Shown here one piece after another: positions 62,242 through 64,000 of a stretch of DNA of 64,000 bases. The position numbers and the translations under genes were made by a program. Each line of letters opens with the position of its first letter. Position 1 is the stretch's first letter. The stretch comes from Sphingobacterium nematocida (GTDB taxonomy: Bacteria; Bacteroidota; Bacteroidia; Sphingobacteriales; Sphingobacteriaceae), in assembly GCF_900168125.1 (NCBI RefSeq), contig NZ_FUZF01000002.1:366464-430463 (forward strand). Direction: 5' to 3'. Under the pieces are notes generated by a model. The model was not told the DNA's origin. It saw nothing but the letters and a program-made list of their open reading frames with translations, and ran no database searches.

Positions 62242-63639
62242 TTACATCCAGCGTTTTAAAAATTTCAATACCCACCCTTTATTTGAATAGGGTGGGTATA
62301 TAAGTTTTGACATTGGAACCCGGGATTGATACATGACCGAACGTTCGTGCGAGAATGCTTTAAATCCAAAATAACCGTGACTACCACCCATTCCACTATG
62401 ATTGACCCCCCCAAAAGGAAGGTTTGGATTCGAGACATGAAGTATGACATCATTGACGCAAGTGCCCCCAGCAGAAGTGGATTTGATAATGTTATCTATA
62501 GCTCTTGTGTTACTACTAAATATATACAAGGCTAGAGGTTTAGGCTTGGACCGAATAAAATCTATGGCTTCCTCGATATCGCTATAGGTGACTATGGGTA
62601 ATAGGGGGCCAAATATCTCTTCTTCCAGTATACGGCTTTCTGGCTTTACGTTACGTAATATCGTTGGTGAAATACTATCTTCTAAATTATTCTGTCCCTG
62701 CCAAGCAATCTCTGCGCCATTCTGGATGGCGTCTTCGATAAGCAAGTTGAGCCGGGCCATATGTTTTCCATTGATGATCTTTGCGTAGCTGTTTGGATCT
62801 ATTGTGCCATTTTCCCCATATATTAGTCGAGTGGCGGCAGTCTTAAAGTGTTGGATGAATTTTTCTTCTTGGCTGTGATGAATCAAAACATAGTCGGGAG
62901 CAATACAGGTCTGCCCGGCATTGATCAGCTTACCCCACGCGACCTTTTCAGCGGTTTTCTCCAGGTCAGCACTGCTGTGGATCAGTGCAGGAGATTTGCC
63001 ACCGAGCTCTAGGGTAATCGTACTCAGGTGTTCGGCCGCTGCCCGCATGACAATCTTACCTACCTGGGTACTGCCGGTAAAGAAAATATGATCGAAAGGT
63101 AATTTCAATAGTGTTTCAGATACCTCCTGCCCACCTAAAGCACAGTAAACAACCGATGTGTCAAATGCTTCGTCAAGAATTGCAGCTATGACGGCAGCCG
63201 TGTGGGGGCTATATTCCGAAGGTTTGATAATAGCGGTATTGCCTGCTGCGAGGGCAGAGACCAAAGGACTCATGGTGAGCTGAAAAGGGTAGTTCCACGG
63301 GGCGATAATCAGACAGCTTCCTTTGGGCTCGTAAATGATCCTATTTTTGGCAAATAGACTGGCAACAGTTGGTCTCGCCCGTCGTGGCTTTACCCAATTC
63401 GACAGGTGCTTAATTGCAAAATCAATCTCGGAATAGACAAAATAGATTTCAGTGACGGCAGCCTCAAACTCACTTTTGCGAAGATCTGTAGATAGTGCGT
63501 TGAAAATCTCCGGTTCATGACGTTGGATCACATCTTTCAATTTTTTTAAATGATCGATACGTTGTCGCGCTTCCAATAGCTTATTGGAACGTTGATAAGC
63601 TTTCTGTTGGTGAAATAGGACGTCTACTTTTTGATACAT
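62242..63639 (-). CDS. Aldehyde dehydrogenase (class 3 type)
   Basis: A 465-residue NAD(P)+-dependent aldehyde dehydrogenase. It shows APWNYPFQLTMSPLVSALAAGN, KPSEYSP, FFTGSTQVGKIV, the catalytic Glu in TLELGGKSPAL and catalytic Cys in INAGQTCIAPDYVL, then EEEIFGPLLPIV. The C-terminal tail with a hydrophobic-basic end (GWVLKFLKRWM) is typical of ALDH3 members, which oxidise medium- to long-chain or aromatic aldehydes. It is convergent with the phosphoesterase gene and preceded by a truncated AraC gene. Confidence 0.92.
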   Translation of the reverse strand: MYQKVDVLFHQQKAYQRSNKLLEARQRIDHLKKLKDVIQRHEPEIFNALSTDLRKSEFEAAVTEIYFVYSEIDFAIKHLSNWVKPRRARPTVASLFAKNRIIYEPKGSCLIIAPWNYPFQLTMSPLVSALAAGNTAIIKPSEYSPHTAAVIAAILDEAFDTSVVYCALGGQEVSETLLKLPFDHIFFTGSTQVGKIVMRAAAEHLSTITLELGGKSPALIHSSADLEKTAEKVAWGKLINAGQTCIAPDYVLIHHSQEEKFIQHFKTAATRLIYGENGTIDPNSYAKIINGKHMARLNLLIEDAIQNGAEIAWQGQNNLEDSISPTILRNVKPESRILEEEIFGPLLPIVTYSDIEEAIDFIRSKPKPLALYIFSSNTRAIDNIIKSTSAGGTCVNDVILHVSNPNLPFGGVNHSGMGGSHGYFGFKAFSHERSVMYQSRVPMSKLIYPPYSNKGWVLKFLKRWM

Positions 63640-63656
63640 ACCGTGGTAATTTTAAG

Positions 63657-63664
63657 CAAATTTA
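63657..63664 (-). promoter_or_regulatory. -7 promoter element of the aldehyde dehydrogenase gene
   Basis: TAAATTTG on the minus strand matches TAnnTTTG exactly, 17 bp upstream of the ATG at 63639. Confidence 0.45.
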
Positions 63665-63684
63665 GTTGTTTGTATTGACCTTCG

Positions 63685-64000
63685 CTATTTATTGTTTTTA
63701 ATGATAATCGTAGAACCAAGGAATTCGTCTCCTTGATTTATCATCTGACAGGAATAGCTAATTCTAATTTCATTAAGAAATTGTATAAAGCTCTTTTGAG
63801 TACGGTTTTTAAAGTATCGACAAAAAGCTTGTTTGGTCATGTTGGCAATAACAGATATTTCGTCTAGACTAATCTCTCTGTGGTAGTTTTCAAACATGAA
63901 TCGGATGATATTATCCATTTTTTCAGGATCATTTGCCGAATAATTGGCCTGGAAGCCTGCGCTGCTCAAAATTACATATTCCTTTGTGTGGATCATAATA
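63685..64000 (-). pseudogene. AraC-family regulator, 3'-truncated and cut by the window edge
   Basis: The visible 103 codons align with the middle of the AraC regulator at 46612-47493: IHTKEYVILSS, then IIRFMFENYHREISLDEISVIANMT, AFCRYFKNRTQKSFIQFLNE. After SYSCQMINQGDE the frame diverges and ends IIIKNNK, so the second helix-turn-helix present in the paralogue (ITNIAYTCGFNSMSN) is missing. The 5' part continues beyond base 64000. Without the second HTH DNA binding should be impaired, so I call it a probable pseudogene. Confidence 0.65.

Overview
The window looks like a chromosomal segment of a Bacteroidota bacterium, most likely a Sphingobacteriaceae member close to Sphingobacterium or Pedobacter. 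This is an inference from gene content: a SusC/SusD locus with sulfatases, a type IX secretion (T9SS) adhesin with a PorP/SprF partner, an UpxY-type antiterminator, the rpsL-rpsG-fusA-rpsJ order, and several TAnnTTTG promoter elements typical of the phylum. I saw no rRNA, tRNA, CRISPR array or intact insertion sequence.

Layout. (1) 70-18456, minus strand: an exopolysaccharide/capsule locus read right to left. It encodes a Wza exporter, Wzc kinase/co-polymerase, UpxY antiterminator, nucleotide-sugar dehydrogenase, Wzx flippase, two DegT aminotransferases, Wzy polymerase, asparagine synthase, four glycosyltransferases, a priming sugar transferase and a beta-propeller protein. (2) 18991-22761: an HTH regulator, a divergent receiver-Crp fusion whose phospho-acceptor Asp is replaced by Asn, a double-domain universal stress protein and an abundant outer-membrane barrel. 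(3) 22819-27144, minus: an SDR oxidoreductase and the str ribosomal operon, which ends after rpsJ. (4) 27305-33274: a SufR-like regulator, DUF2480, a DUF808 membrane protein and an SNF2 helicase whose N-terminal coding segment also occurs as a relic upstream. (5) 33386-37148: CopA, a small HMA protein and a lactate-dehydrogenase-like flavoenzyme. (6) 37231-47493: a broken sulfated-glycan/L-fucose locus. It has two sulfatases, SusD, a 5'-truncated susC, a 5'-truncated L-fuconate dehydratase, an SSS symporter, a mutarotase lipoprotein, an SDR and an AraC regulator. (7) 47825-60297: a Crp/Fnr regulator, then a plus-strand block of a 33-residue CxxC ORF, three tail-collar proteins, a substrate-binding-like protein without signal peptide, a 2375-residue T9SS adhesin and SprF. 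(8) 60552-64000: a lipoprotein phosphoesterase, an aldehyde dehydrogenase and a truncated AraC gene at the edge.

How the parts work together. Region 1 builds and exports a surface polysaccharide, probably containing a uronic acid that may be amidated. Region 6 once imported and catabolised a sulfated fucose-type glycan. A junction near 43150 removed the 5' halves of two divergent genes, so the locus is probably inactive unless intact copies exist elsewhere. Region 7 is the best candidate for an undescribed system: a surface-display module linking collar-domain proteins to a T9SS adhesin. Its upstream region carries three TTGTCC direct repeats spaced exactly 11 bp apart.

Non-coding structure of interest includes a hairpin family present three times (6392-6496, 6547-6588, 47747-47796) with compensatory base changes, GTGA-N6-TCAC dyads beside Crp-family genes, and a 20-bp perfect hairpin between two divergent genes.
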